Counted from the stretch's first letter, positions 52,055 through 61,185 are shown. The stretch is 62,824 bases of DNA from Kitasatospora griseola (GCF_014648555.1 NZ_BMRI01000024.1:21772-84595), one strand, 5' to 3'. The notes: generated from the sequence alone by a model not told the origin. A program made the numbers and translations.

Positions 52055-53300
52055 GGGATTCTCCTGCGCGCCGGGGAAGTTGGGGGGAAGCGGGGAATTC
52101 GTCGTGGCGGTCCTGGTCGGACCGCCGGTCCTGCTGGGCGGCCGAACGGCCGCTGGCGGTCCCGGCCTGGAACAGCGACATGAACGTCTGCGCCTCGCGC
52201 GCACAGCGCGGCGGTGGCGCGGGCTGCTCCTCGGCCCGGGACTCGGTCTGCTGCGGGGCGCTGCTGCGGCGATTGACCCGCCGCGGCAGGGTGCCGCCCT
52301 GCGTGGGAACGGACGGTCGGCCGGGGTCCGCGGCGACGACGGCCGGACGGGAGACCGCGGCGGCCGCGGCCGGCGTCGGCTCGGTGCGCGGGAGGCTCAC
52401 GGGCACCGACAGCGGGTCGGTGAGCAGGGCGGACGGCAGCAGCACGACCACCCGCACACCGCCGTACGGCGAGGGCGCGGAGTTGATGGTGACCCGGAAG
52501 CCGTACTGCTCGGCGAGCCGGCCCACCGCGGCCAGGCCCAGCTGCGGGACCTCGCCGATCCGGGACACCTCCAGCGAGCCGCCGCCGGACAGCGCGGCGC
52601 CCGCCTTGGCGACCGTCACCTCGGTCATGCCGACGCCGCAGTCGTCGATCTCGATCACCGCGCCGTTGTGGACCGGCATCAGCGTGACGTAGACCTGCGA
52701 GCTGGGCGGCGAGTAGCGGGTGGCGTTGTCGAGCAGTTCGGCCACCGCGTGGATCAGCGCCTCCGCGGCGGCGCCGAGGACGGCGGTGTCGACCCGGCTG
52801 TGCACGACCACCCGCTGGAACGGCAGGATGCGCGACTGGGCGCCGCGCACCACGTCCTCCAGCGAGACCGGCTCCGGCCAGTGCCGGCCCGCGCGGGAGC
52901 CGCAGAGCACCGCCAGGGTCTGGGCGAGCCGGGCCTGCTGGGCGGCCGCGTGGTCGGCGCGCAGCAGGCCTTCGAGCAGCACCGGGTCGTCGTGGGTGCG
53001 CTCCATCTCGTCCAGACCGGCCTGCTGGTCGTGCGCCATCACCAGGATGCGGCGGGCCACGCTGAGAAAGGCGCGGTGGGTGGCCGCGTTCATCTCCTGC
53101 TCGCGCAGAACCGATTCGGCACCGGCCTGACGGTCTGCCAGCTCGGCGGCCAGCCGGTCACGGGCGGCGGCGAGTTCGTCCTCGGCGTCGGCCAGCCGGC
53201 CGCGCAGGGTTCGGGTGACGGCGCGGGACCGAGCGGTGGCCGCGAGAGCGAGAAGAGCGAGCAATGCGGCTGCTGCCAAGCACCATTGAGTGGTCGTCAC
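52038..53300 (-). CDS. cvnA: Conservon sensor kinase-like protein (CvnA)
   Basis: A 420-residue membrane-anchored histidine-kinase-like protein. A single N-terminal helix (WCLAAAALLALLALAATA) is followed by a coiled-coil (RLADAEDELAAARDRLAAELADR) and a HATPase_c domain (ELLDNATRYSPPSSQVYVTL, then DDCGVGM). The C-terminal ~130 residues are disordered and Arg/Pro/Gln-rich. CvnA lacks a typical phosphoacceptor domain and signals to CvnB-D. It is the first gene of the conservon. Confidence 0.87.
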   Translation of the reverse strand: MTTTQWCLAAAALLALLALAATARSRAVTRTLRGRLADAEDELAAARDRLAAELADRQAGAESVLREQEMNAATHRAFLSVARRILVMAHDQQAGLDEMERTHDDPVLLEGLLRADHAAAQQARLAQTLAVLCGSRAGRHWPEPVSLEDVVRGAQSRILPFQRVVVHSRVDTAVLGAAAEALIHAVAELLDNATRYSPPSSQVYVTLMPVHNGAVIEIDDCGVGMTEVTVAKAGAALSGGGSLEVSRIGEVPQLGLAAVGRLAEQYGFRVTINSAPSPYGGVRVVVLLPSALLTDPLSVPVSLPRTEPTPAAAAAVSRPAVVAADPGRPSVPTQGGTLPRRVNRRSSAPQQTESRAEEQPAPPPRCAREAQTFMSLFQAGTASGRSAAQQDRRSDQDRHDEFPASPQLPRRAGESHDRNP

Positions 53301-53485
53301 GCGCGAATTCTAGGGTGGACTTCCTACTTCCGTATGAACTGATCGAAGCATTGCTGTTCAGAGCGCGCCAATATCGGACAGAACCGGCAGGGCCAGATGT
53401 CCGAAAATCGGCCGGTCGACGGCCGGAAGGCAACGTGCCGGTGACCGGCCGACGTTCACGCTCCGTCATGTTCGACGGGCGACGA

Positions 53486-53701
53486 CTACTGGCCGTCGAC
53501 CTCGCCGTACGACGGCTGCTCCTTCGCCGCCACCGGCCGCAGCGAGCGCAGCCCCCGGGCCACCGCGGAGCAGCGGGCCAGCACCGCCCCCCACCGCTCC
53601 GGCCGGGGCTCGACGGCCCGCGCGACGGGCGCCGACCCGTCCGGGGCGGTCCGCGGGGCGGGGATCAGTCCCGTGCGGGTGTGCTGAGTCGCCTGCGACA
53701 T
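53486..53701 (-). CDS. Small hypothetical protein (71 aa)
   Basis: A short ORF with normal coding character but no known domain: an Arg/Pro-rich N terminus, then WGAVLARCSAVARGLRSLRP. It is upstream of the conservon, in the same direction, with a ~185-base gap. An alternative overlapping frame exists, so this is only a candidate. Confidence 0.35.
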   Translation of the reverse strand: MSQATQHTRTGLIPAPRTAPDGSAPVARAVEPRPERWGAVLARCSAVARGLRSLRPVAAKEQPSYGEVDGQ

Positions 53702-53869
53702 TGCGCTGTCCTCCGTGCTTGTCGGTCACACCGTGGAAGTTCTCTACGCGGTATGACTTCCCGACCGAAGGACAGTGTTACGCACCGGTGGTGACAGAAC
53801 GGTGGTGGACCGGTTGCGAAAAGGTGTGGAGGGGCGCGCGCGGGGGGCGTGTGCGCAGGTGGGCTGCGG

Positions 53870-54055
53870 TCAGGCGGGTGTGCCGTCCTCCTGGACGTTC
53901 TCGGCGAGCGGCCGGTCCGGGGCGGAGAGGGTGTCGGTGTGCGGGGTGGTGCCGCCCGCGTGCTCGTGGGAGGCGTGCGCCGCGCTGGGCGCGGTGAGCG
54001 AGGCGACCACGCCGACGGCGAGCGAGGCAAAGGCGAGCAGGCTGCGCTTCTTCAT
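53870..54055 (-). CDS. Small secreted peptide
   Basis: A 61-residue ORF with a good signal peptide (RSLLAFASLAVGVVASLTAPSAAHA) and a short acidic, His-containing mature part (HEHAGG, LAENVQEDG). It lies directly downstream of the TetR gene on the same strand. No family is recognised. Confidence 0.5.
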   Translation of the reverse strand: MKKRSLLAFASLAVGVVASLTAPSAAHASHEHAGGTTPHTDTLSAPDRPLAENVQEDGTPA

Positions 54056-54086
54056 ACCGGGTAGAACGCGCCCGACCCCCCTCAGG

Positions 54087-54665
54087 TCACGCCGTCCGCC
54101 CGCCCGGCCAGTCGGCGAGGCCGTCGACCACGACTCCGATCAGCCGCTCCAGCGTCACGTCCAGGCCCTCGGCGAGCTGGAACGCCCCCGCCGTGGTCAA
54201 CGAGGCGTACCCGTGGGCCACGGCACGCAGCGTGCGCGCGGCGTGCACCGCCTCGGACCCCTCCAGGCCGTACCCGCGCAGGACGGCGAACAGCACGTTC
54301 ACCAGCCGCTCGCCGGCCGCGGTGAGCTCCGGGTCGGGGTCGGGGGCCTGCGGCAGTGCGGCGTAGCGCCGCGGGAACCCGGTGGCGTACCCGGCGTACG
54401 CGGTGAGCAGCGCGGCGACCGCCTCGTCGCGGGAGTGGCCGAGGACGGCGGCGGCCAGGTGGTCGGTGAGGTCGTCGAGGGTGCGGACGGCGACCAGGCG
54501 GCGCAGTTCGGGCAGGCCCCCGGCGACGTGCTTGTACAGCGAGGGGGTGGCGACCCCGGCCCTGGCGGCGACGGCGGCCAGGGTGAGCGTCTCGGCGCCC
54601 TGGGCGTCGATCAGGTCGAGGGCGTGGTCCACCACCGCGGTGGGGGAGAGTCCGGCGCGGGCCAT
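54087..54665 (-). CDS. TetR family regulator with WHG domain
   Basis: A 192-residue TetR-type repressor. The N-terminal HTH is TLAAVAARAGVATPSLYKHV. The C-terminal part is the WHG-type ligand domain. It is coupled to the alpha/beta hydrolase gene by a TGATG overlap; the 21-bp palindrome upstream of the hydrolase gene is a likely binding site. Confidence 0.85.
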   Translation of the reverse strand: MARAGLSPTAVVDHALDLIDAQGAETLTLAAVAARAGVATPSLYKHVAGGLPELRRLVAVRTLDDLTDHLAAAVLGHSRDEAVAALLTAYAGYATGFPRRYAALPQAPDPDPELTAAGERLVNVLFAVLRGYGLEGSEAVHAARTLRAVAHGYASLTTAGAFQLAEGLDVTLERLIGVVVDGLADWPGGRTA

Positions 54666-55486
54666 CAGCGGGCGACCTCGTTCAGGAAGGGGAGCAGGGC
54701 GTCGGCGACCGCCTGCGGGTGGCTGGCCATCGGGTAGTGGCCGGCGTTCTCGATCATCACCTTACGGCCGCGCAGCGCGGCGGCCTGCCGGTCGGCGATC
54801 AGCCCGGGGTCCGGGAAGTCGGGGTCCTTGCTGCCCATCAGCACCAGCGCGGGGACCTCGACGGCCTCGCACCAGCCGACCGGCGCGGAGTCGCCCTTGA
54901 GGTAGCCGCGCAGCGCGGCCTTGCGGGCGGGCTCGCGCAGCATCTCGGCGAGGCCGGCCCGGTAGGCGTCGAAGTCGGCGGGTCGCTCGGTCGGGTAGTA
55001 GAACTTCTGCAGCGCGCTCCACAGGCCCGGGAAGGCGGACACCAGCGGGGCGGCCAGCCCGAACATCGCCTTCTGGAAGCCGTTCAGCGGGAGGTTCTCG
55101 ATGAAGGCGTCGATCAGCACCACCCCGGCGGTGCGCCCGGGGGCGAGTGCGGCCGCGCGGACCACCGTGGCGCCGGTGTACGAGCTGCCGGCCAGGACGG
55201 CGCCGCGCAGGTCGAGGTGGTCGAGCAGGGCGACCAGGTCCTCGGCGATCGCGGCGGGGGAGTGGTCGGTGAAGCCGGTGGAGGACTCGCCGAGGCCGCG
55301 CAGGTCCATGGTGACCACCCGGTGCCCGGCGGCGGTCAGCAGCGGGACGAGGTGCCGGTAGGCGGCGCGCTTGTCGAGCATGCCGGGCAGCAGGACCACC
55401 GGGACGCCCTCGCCGGCGGTGTCGTCGTAGGCGATCCGGCCGCCGGTGACGTCGAGGTACCGGGTGGTGCCGAGGGTGCTGTTCAT
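54665..55486 (-). CDS. Alpha/beta hydrolase
   Basis: A 273-residue alpha/beta-hydrolase. The LLPGMLDKRAAYRHLVPLL start, the elbow LAGSSYTGATV with the nucleophilic Ser, the acidic MGSKDPDF and the late catalytic His in ENAGHYPM are all visible. The substrate is unknown. Its ATG at 55486 lies about 70 bases from a perfect palindrome. The TetR gene downstream is its likely regulator. Confidence 0.85.
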   Translation of the reverse strand: MNSTLGTTRYLDVTGGRIAYDDTAGEGVPVVLLPGMLDKRAAYRHLVPLLTAAGHRVVTMDLRGLGESSTGFTDHSPAAIAEDLVALLDHLDLRGAVLAGSSYTGATVVRAAALAPGRTAGVVLIDAFIENLPLNGFQKAMFGLAAPLVSAFPGLWSALQKFYYPTERPADFDAYRAGLAEMLREPARKAALRGYLKGDSAPVGWCEAVEVPALVLMGSKDPDFPDPGLIADRQAAALRGRKVMIENAGHYPMASHPQAVADALLPFLNEVAR

Positions 55487-55558
55487 GGTGGGCCTCCTGG
55501 GCGGGCGGGTGCGGTGCGCCGGGCGCTGGAGGCCCGGCCGACTGCCGATAGCCATAAA

Positions 55559-55579
55559 GCTAAGGCTAATAGCCTTAGC
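55559..55579. promoter_or_regulatory. Perfect 21-bp palindrome, probable TetR operator
   Basis: Two 10-bp arms (GCTAAGGCTA and TAGCCTTAGC) flank a single central A. The site is AT-rich for this genome and lies upstream of the hydrolase-TetR operon. Confidence 0.75.
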
Positions 55580-55607
55580 CGTCAAGCGGGGGCGGTCGGC
55601 CGGGTGG

Positions 55608-55898
55608 TCAGATGTTCTCCACCTTGAACGGGTCGTGCTCGGCGAGCAGCTTCTCCAGCCGGGCCTGGTCCACCCGGCTGGTGATCGCGCCTTCCTCCTG
55701 GCGGTCCCGGACCACCTTGGCCAGCGTGAACGCGGAAGTGATCACGTACAGCACGCCGACGGCGAGGAACGCGCGCATCCAGGCGCTCACCGGCAGGTAG
55801 GCGATCCCGATGGTGAGGGCGATGGCGGCCAGCGCGAAGGAGGCGGCGGCCTGCAGGAAGTAGGCGGCGGTGGTCCGGTGCGGCACGGTTGCGGTCAT
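55608..55898 (-). CDS. YiaA/YiaB-type two-helix membrane protein
   Basis: A 96-residue protein with two hydrophobic helices (AAYFLQAAASFALAAIALTIGIAYL and AFLAVGVLYVITSAFTLAKVV) and a soluble tail ending DPFKVENI. The ATG at 55898 gives the usual family length. No function is known. Confidence 0.75.
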   Translation of the reverse strand: MTATVPHRTTAAYFLQAAASFALAAIALTIGIAYLPVSAWMRAFLAVGVLYVITSAFTLAKVVRDRQEEGAITSRVDQARLEKLLAEHDPFKVENI

Positions 55899-56084
55899 GG
55901 CAACAGGGTCGCGCCGGCCCGGGGGCGGGGCGTGAGTACGGATACTCAACCGTGCGGTCACCATCCGTCAGGTACGGCCTGGTGAATCGTCATGAATCGC
56001 CCATAGGGCGTCAGGAAATCTTCACCGTCTCCCGGGAGGAGCTTGGAATCATGGGGTCCATAGGATTAACGTTTGATAACGCAG

Positions 56085-56268
56085 CGCGGTCGGCAACGCC
56101 GTAACCATGCGGCACCGTGCGCCACGCCTAATCCACTTGGGCACACCCTTCGGGGCGTCCCAGGAGCCGGGGAACCACGTTCCACCGGGGTGAATCGGGA
56201 CGGCCCTGGGCCCGACCGTAGGAGACCTTCCACCTCCGAACCCGTCAGCTAACCCGGTCGGCGGCAGG
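56085..56268 (+). promoter_or_regulatory. ydaO-yuaA (c-di-AMP) riboswitch
   Basis: The leader of the M23 peptidase gene holds the conserved blocks of this riboswitch in order: GAGCCGGGGAACCAC near 56161, GGGGTGAATCGGGA near 56188, GAGACCTTCC near 56222 and CCGAACCCGTCAGCTAACCC near 56237. These bind two c-di-AMP molecules. In actinobacteria the class normally controls cell-wall hydrolases, and ligand binding turns expression off. Confidence 0.85.
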
Positions 56269-56288
56269 GAAGGAAGGAGCACGCCCCC

Positions 56289-57056
56289 GTGGCGTCGACC
56301 TACACCGAGAGCACCGGCACCCAGCTGCTCGACCACCCGGTCGAGCCGGAAGCCGCCCGGCACCGGCTGCCCCGCCAGTCCCGCGCCGGCGCGCCCCTGC
56401 TGGGCGTCACCGCGATGACCGCCGCGCTCAGCGCCACCGGGCTCGCCGCCGCCCCCGCGCAGGCCGCCGCCCCGGTGCCCGTCACCGCCGCCGACGAGGT
56501 CTCCGACGGACTGCTCGCCGCCGACCCCGGCCTCGCCCTCGCCGCCCGCATCCAGCAGCAGGCCGACGGCCAGCGCACCTCCGCCGACGAATCCGCCCGG
56601 CTCACCGCCGCCCAGGACGCCGAGGCCAAGCGCGCCGCCCAGCAGGCCGAGGCCGAACGGGACGCGCACACCCTGCCGGTGGCCGGCTACCAGCTGACCG
56701 CGCACTTCGCCCAGGCCGGCTCGCACTGGGCGCACCTGCACACCGGCCTGGACTTCGCCGCCCGCACCGGCACCCCCGTCGCCGCCGTCGCCGCAGGCGC
56801 CGTCACCTCGGCGGGCTGGTCCGGCCCCTACGGCTACCGGGTCATCCAGACCCTCCCCGACGGCACCGAACTCTGGTACTGCCACCTCTCCCGGATCGTC
56901 ACCGCCTCCGGCCCGGTCGCCCCCGGCACCGTGCTCGGCGCGGTCGGCGCCACCGGCAACGTCACCGGCCCGCACCTGCACCTGGAGGTCCGCCCCGGCG
57001 GCGGCGCCCCGGTCGACCCGCTGCCCTGGCTCCAGCAGCTCGGCCTGCAGCCGTAA
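56289..57056 (+). CDS. M23 family metallopeptidase (peptidoglycan endopeptidase)
   Basis: A 255-residue secreted LytM-type enzyme. The signal peptide lies near residues 37-60 (AMTAALSATGLAAAPAQAAA). The catalytic domain has the metal ligands in HLHTGLDFAA and GPHLHLEVRPGG. It cuts peptide crosslinks in peptidoglycan. A riboswitch for c-di-AMP precedes it, fitting control of cell-wall remodelling by turgor or osmotic state. The start is the GTG at 56289, after a GGAAGGAGC site. Confidence 0.88.
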   Translation: MASTYTESTGTQLLDHPVEPEAARHRLPRQSRAGAPLLGVTAMTAALSATGLAAAPAQAAAPVPVTAADEVSDGLLAADPGLALAARIQQQADGQRTSADESARLTAAQDAEAKRAAQQAEAERDAHTLPVAGYQLTAHFAQAGSHWAHLHTGLDFAARTGTPVAAVAAGAVTSAGWSGPYGYRVIQTLPDGTELWYCHLSRIVTASGPVAPGTVLGAVGATGNVTGPHLHLEVRPGGGAPVDPLPWLQQLGLQP

Positions 57057-57065
57057 CTCCCGCGC

Positions 57066-57572
57066 TCACCGACGGCCGCCGTCTCCCGGCAGGAGTCGGC
57101 GGCCGAACACCGCGCACCCGAACAGCAGCCCGCCGGCCAGGAAGAACGGCTCGTACAGCAGCGTCGCGAAGCGGGCCGTCGCGGCCGGCTCCGCCACCGA
57201 GCGGTGACCGGCCGCCAGCGCCGCCCAGTCCGGCACGGACGGCGCGGCGTGCACGATCAGCACCACCGCCGTGCCCCGCGCGGCCCACAGCAGCCCGCGG
57301 GCCGGCAGCCGCCCGCCCCACGGCCGCACCAGCGCCAGGGCCAGGGCCGCGGCCGCCGCGCACAGCGGTATCGCGACGACGTCGATCACCAGCAGCGGCG
57401 TGTTGTCCAGCACCGACAGGCCGCCCGGCAGCCCGGCCCGGCCGCCCAGCAGCCAGTACAGGTGCACCAGGGCGAAGCCGGCCGACCAGAACGCGGCGGC
57501 CAGGGCGGCGACCCGCCGGAACGACGGGCGCAGGCCGGCCGCGGCGGCGCCGGCGGGAGTCACGATGTCCAT
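57066..57572 (-). CDS. DUF3995-like membrane protein
   Basis: A 168-residue protein with four hydrophobic helices (AALAAAFWSAGFALVHLYWLLGG, then PLLVIDVVAIPLCAAAAALALALV and two more). The WSAGFALVHLYWLLGGRAGLPGG region matches DUF3995. No function is known. The ATG at 57572 is used. It is convergent with the M23 gene. Confidence 0.65.
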   Translation of the reverse strand: MDIVTPAGAAAAGLRPSFRRVAALAAAFWSAGFALVHLYWLLGGRAGLPGGLSVLDNTPLLVIDVVAIPLCAAAAALALALVRPWGGRLPARGLLWAARGTAVVLIVHAAPSVPDWAALAAGHRSVAEPAATARFATLLYEPFFLAGGLLFGCAVFGRRLLPGDGGRR

Positions 57573-57687
57573 GGCCCCACCCTGGCCCGGCGGCCCCGCC
57601 CCGCGGATCGTCCGGACGGCCACGGCTGATGGATCATCAGGACGATCCCCGGGTCCTCCGAGCGGCGGACCCGACGGACCGGAACCC

Positions 57688-58500
57688 TCAGTACACCTCG
57701 GGGGCCAGCTCCGGGAACTCCTCCAGCAGCAGCCGGGCCAGCCCCGGCACCGTCCACTCGCCGCACAGGTCGATCGCGGCCTGCGCCACCGCCTCCTCGA
57801 ACTCCTCGAACTCCCCGGCGAGTTCGTCCGGCATCGGCAGGCCCCGGGCGGTCAGCTCCGCCAGGTTGCGGTAGCTGCGCCGCATCAGGCCCTGCTCCAG
57901 CAGCCGGCGCGCGCCGTCCGTGGACACCCCGACCAGCAGCGCCCGCTCCGGGCCCCAGCCGCCGTCCGGCTCCACGCCGGGCACCCGCCCGTACGCGGCG
58001 AAGCGGTCCTCGACGTCCAGCGCCCGGAACTCCTCCAGCCAGTCCCGCACCCGGTCGAGGTCCTCCACCGGCACGCCGTCCGCGCGCAGCAGCAGGGTGT
58101 ACAGCCGGGGCCAGGTCAGCAGGTCGGACCGGAGCAGCAGCGAGTCCACCAGCACCTCGCCCTGCCAGTCGGTCTCCTCGCGCAGCTTCGCCAGCCGCTT
58201 GGCGTTCAGCCGCCGCGCGGCCCGCTGCCACTCGATCAGCAGCCGCACCGCCGCCGGGTACGCCCGGGCGTCGCCGTCCGGCTGGACGTACAGGTGCAGC
58301 TGCTCGTACAGCAGGTGCTCCAGCACCGGCGAGGTCAGCTCCGGGAAACCGTCGTGCATCCGGGCGCCACCCAGCTCCAGCAGCGTCAGGACGGTTCGCA
58401 CCGCGGGCTCGGGCACCGCCTCCAAACCCTCCTCGGCGGCCCACTCCAGCAGGTCGGCGGCTCGGGTACGGGGGAGCAGGTGCAGGTCTTCGTCGTCCAC
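57688..58500 (-). CDS. Hypothetical protein (270 aa)
   Basis: A soluble, acidic, helix-rich protein (LLEWAAEEGLEAVPEPAVRTVLTLLELGG, then LNAKRLAKLREETDWQGEVLVDSLLLRSDLL) without recognised domains. The GTG at 58500 is the first start in frame; it is divergent from the acetyltransferase gene at 58551 with 50 bases between them. Confidence 0.65.
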   Translation of the reverse strand: MDDEDLHLLPRTRAADLLEWAAEEGLEAVPEPAVRTVLTLLELGGARMHDGFPELTSPVLEHLLYEQLHLYVQPDGDARAYPAAVRLLIEWQRAARRLNAKRLAKLREETDWQGEVLVDSLLLRSDLLTWPRLYTLLLRADGVPVEDLDRVRDWLEEFRALDVEDRFAAYGRVPGVEPDGGWGPERALLVGVSTDGARRLLEQGLMRRSYRNLAELTARGLPMPDELAGEFEEFEEAVAQAAIDLCGEWTVPGLARLLLEEFPELAPEVY

Positions 58501-58550
58501 CCAGGTACGGTAGCCGGTCCGCGCGGGGCCGCCCGGTAGGGTCGGGCGCC

Positions 58551-59117
58551 ATGGAAACCGTCCGGCTGACCGGCCCCCGGCTCACCCTGCGGGAGTACCG
58601 CCACACCCCCGAGGAAGTCGCCGCGCTGCACGCCGTCCACGGCGACCCCCGGACCGTCCGCCATCTCCCGTTCGACGCCGCCGACTTCGAGGAGTGCGCC
58701 GACCAGATCGAGCTCTACCTCGACGAGGCCGAAGCGGAACCCCGGCAGCACTACCGGCTGGCCGTCGACGACGCCGCGGGCGAACCGATCGGCCAGGCCG
58801 CCCTCACCCGCGAGGGCGAGCACGCCGCCCAGCTCGGCTGCGTGCTGCGCCCCGACACCTGGGGCCGCGGCCACGCCGGGGAGATCACCGCGCTGCTGTG
58901 CGCGCTCGGCTTCGACACCCTCGGCCTGCACCGGCTGTTCGCCCGCACCGACCCGGCCAACCCGGCCGCCGCCCGGGTGCTGGTCAGGGCGGGCTTCCGG
59001 TACGAGGGCCGGATCCGCGCCGAGTCCCACTGGGGCGGCAGCTGGCACGACGCCCTCCAGTACTCGCTGCTCGCCCCCGAATGGCGGGCCCTGGCCACCC
59101 CTGGAGCCGGGGGATAA
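58551..59117 (+). CDS. GNAT family N-acetyltransferase
   Basis: A 188-residue RimJ/RimL-like acetyltransferase with RGHAGEITALLCALGFDTLGLHRL and NPAAARVLVRAGFRYEGRIRAESHWGGSWHDALQYS. The substrate is not known. Confidence 0.83.
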   Translation: METVRLTGPRLTLREYRHTPEEVAALHAVHGDPRTVRHLPFDAADFEECADQIELYLDEAEAEPRQHYRLAVDDAAGEPIGQAALTREGEHAAQLGCVLRPDTWGRGHAGEITALLCALGFDTLGLHRLFARTDPANPAAARVLVRAGFRYEGRIRAESHWGGSWHDALQYSLLAPEWRALATPGAGG

Positions 59118-59235
59118 CCCCACCCCGAACTCGGCAGCAGGCCTCATACCGGCGACCGGGCCCGGTGCGGCACCTTTGAAGGGTGCCCGGCGCCGCCGAC
59201 CGGCGGCGCCGACCCCGACCACCGAAGGACCGCGG

Positions 59236-59928
59236 ATGTCCACCGCTGCGTACCGTGCCACCACCGGCAACCACCCCACCCGGCCCGGGTTCTGGCGCGC
59301 CCCGTTCTCCCGGGCCGCCTTCCGGGAGCTCGGCTTCGCGCTCAGCGGCCTGCCCGTCGCCGTGCTCGGCTTCTTCCTCGTCGTCGCGCTGTTCAGCACC
59401 GGCGCAGGCCTCTTCGTCACCATGCTCGGCCTGCCGGTGCTCGCCCTGCTGACGATCGCCGGCCGTGGCTTCGGCGCCGTCGAGCGCTTCCGGATCCGCA
59501 CCCTGCTCGACCTCGACCTGCCCGACCCGCGCGAGGTGGCGCCCGGCCGGGAGGGCGCCTGGGGCGCGGTCACCGCCCGGCTCGGCGACGCGGTGGGCTG
59601 GAAGGGCGCGTTCTACCAGTTCGTCATGTTCCCCTGGGCGATCATCAGCTTCACGCTCTCCCTGGTCTTCTTCACCGTCGGCTGGGCGCTGCTGCTGTTC
59701 CCCGCCTACCAGTGGGTGTTCGGCCGCTACACCGACTGGAACGGCTACCGGGTCGCGGAATGGACGAGCTCGGACGGCGTCCACCACGTCTACGAGCTCG
59801 TCTCGCCCTTCCAGATCGCCGGCGTCTCCCTGCTCGGCGTGGTGTTCATCCTGCTCACCCCGCAGCTGGTCCACGCCCTCAACGGCGCCAACCGCCTCGC
59901 CGCCCGCGCCCTGCTGGCCGGCCGCTGA
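59236..59928 (+). CDS. Membrane protein with putative-sensor domain
   Basis: A 230-residue membrane protein matching the 'putative sensor' domain that precedes histidine kinases in many actinobacteria (ELGFALSGLPVAVLGFFLVVALFSTGAGL, then LVFFTVGWALLLFPAYQWVF). Four helices are visible. No kinase follows, so it is a stand-alone sensor-like protein. Confidence 0.7.
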   Translation: MSTAAYRATTGNHPTRPGFWRAPFSRAAFRELGFALSGLPVAVLGFFLVVALFSTGAGLFVTMLGLPVLALLTIAGRGFGAVERFRIRTLLDLDLPDPREVAPGREGAWGAVTARLGDAVGWKGAFYQFVMFPWAIISFTLSLVFFTVGWALLLFPAYQWVFGRYTDWNGYRVAEWTSSDGVHHVYELVSPFQIAGVSLLGVVFILLTPQLVHALNGANRLAARALLAGR

Positions 59929-60012
59929 ACATGCGGCACCGCCGGGCCCGTGGTCGGATGACCACGGGCCCGGGCCGCACCCCGGGCCCGTCGGACGTCC
60001 GGAGGACCGCCG

Positions 60013-60741
60013 ATGTGCCCGGTCAGCAGCACCCGCCCCGCACACCGGCGCGGGCCGGCCGCCCCGCCCGTGCTGGTCAGCTCCCGGCCGCTCGACGAGT
60101 ACTGCGGCTACTTCGGCCTCACCCGCGCCGACCTGAGCCGCCTGCCCGGCCCGCTGCTGGACTGCCCCGGCGGGGCCGCCGCGTTCGCCGCCGAGGCCCG
60201 CGCGCTCGGCTGCGAGGTGGTTGCAGTCGACCCCGGCTACGCGCTCGGCCCGCGCCGCCTCGCCGAACTCGCCGCCGCCAGCCGCGACACCATGGCCGGC
60301 GCCATCCGCCGCGACCCCGCCCACCACCTTCCCCGCGGCCGGCACGGCCGGTGCCGCCCCGACAAGTACCTGCGCAGCTGGGACCGGGCCCGCCGCCTGT
60401 TCGTGGCCGACGCCGCCGCCCACCCCGGGCACTACCCGGCCGCCGCGCTGCCCCGACTCCCGTTCGCCGACGGCAGCTTCGCCCTCACCCTCAGCTCCTA
60501 CCTGGTCTTCGCCTACCCGGCGCTGTTCACCCCCGCCGACCAGTTCCGGGCCCTGCGCGAACTCGCCCGGGTCACCGCCCCCGACGGCGAGGTCCGGATC
60601 TTCCCGCTCCACGACCACACCGGCAGCCGCTGCCCGCACCTCACCGAACTCCGCGCGGCGCTCCGCCACCACGGGATCGCCAGCCGCGTGCTGACCACCG
60701 CCCCCGCCCGCCGCGTCCTGCTGCTGCGCCCGCCCCGATGA
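60013..60741 (+). CDS. Class I SAM-dependent methyltransferase-like protein
   Basis: A 242-residue protein with the motif I-like LLDCPGGAAAFAAEARALGCEVVAVDPGY and a motif IV-like LTLSSYLVFAY followed by ALRELARVTAPDGEVRIFP. It keeps the GxxG cofactor loop. The substrate is unknown. A GGAGGACC site precedes the ATG. Confidence 0.7.
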   Translation: MCPVSSTRPAHRRGPAAPPVLVSSRPLDEYCGYFGLTRADLSRLPGPLLDCPGGAAAFAAEARALGCEVVAVDPGYALGPRRLAELAAASRDTMAGAIRRDPAHHLPRGRHGRCRPDKYLRSWDRARRLFVADAAAHPGHYPAAALPRLPFADGSFALTLSSYLVFAYPALFTPADQFRALRELARVTAPDGEVRIFPLHDHTGSRCPHLTELRAALRHHGIASRVLTTAPARRVLLLRPPR

Positions 60742-60748
60742 GGGCCCG

Positions 60749-61135
60749 TCAGCAGGCCTCGGCCGGCGCGGGAGCGTCCCGCAACGAGCGCACCGCGTGC
60801 AGGTAGGCGCCCACCGCGTCCCGGCTGCGGGACAGGCACTCCACCCGGGCGGTCAGCTGCCGGTGCTCGTGCTCCAGCGCGGCCAGCGTCTCCGGGGTGG
60901 CGCCGCGGACGTGGTACTGGCCGCTCGTCAGGCAGGGCAGCACCTCCCGGATGGTGCGGGTGGACAGGCCCGAGTCCAGCAGCGAACGGATCTGCCGGAC
61001 GCGCTCCACCAGCGCGTCGTCGTACTCCCGGTAGCCGTTCGCCGAACGCTCCGGCTTCAGCAGGCCCTGCTCCTCGTAGTAGCGCAGCAGCCGGGGCGAG
61101 GCCCCCGCCCGGTCCGCCAGTTCACCGATCCGCAT
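60749..61135 (-). CDS. MerR family regulator
   Basis: A 128-residue MerR-type regulator. The winged HTH starts MRIGELADRAGASPRLLRYYEEQGLL, followed by YDDALVERVRQIRSLLDSGLS and a coiled-coil. The C-terminal part is short and ends with a single Cys. It is divergent from the MFS gene, with a MerR-type promoter between them. Confidence 0.88.
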   Translation of the reverse strand: MRIGELADRAGASPRLLRYYEEQGLLKPERSANGYREYDDALVERVRQIRSLLDSGLSTRTIREVLPCLTSGQYHVRGATPETLAALEHEHRQLTARVECLSRSRDAVGAYLHAVRSLRDAPAPAEAC

Positions 61136-61161
61136 CCGCTTCTCCCGTCCGCCGGAAGGAC

Positions 61162-61185
61162 TTGACCTTCACATCGATGTGAGGG
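61162..61185. promoter_or_regulatory. MerR-type promoter/operator of the MFS gene
   Basis: A TTGACC -35 box (61162-61167) overlaps a 20-bp dyad at 61166-61185 (one mismatched pair), centred on ATCGAT. The dyad between -35 and -10 is the typical MerR arrangement. The ATG of the MFS gene is only 15 bases beyond the dyad, so the mRNA is probably leaderless or nearly so. Confidence 0.7.
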
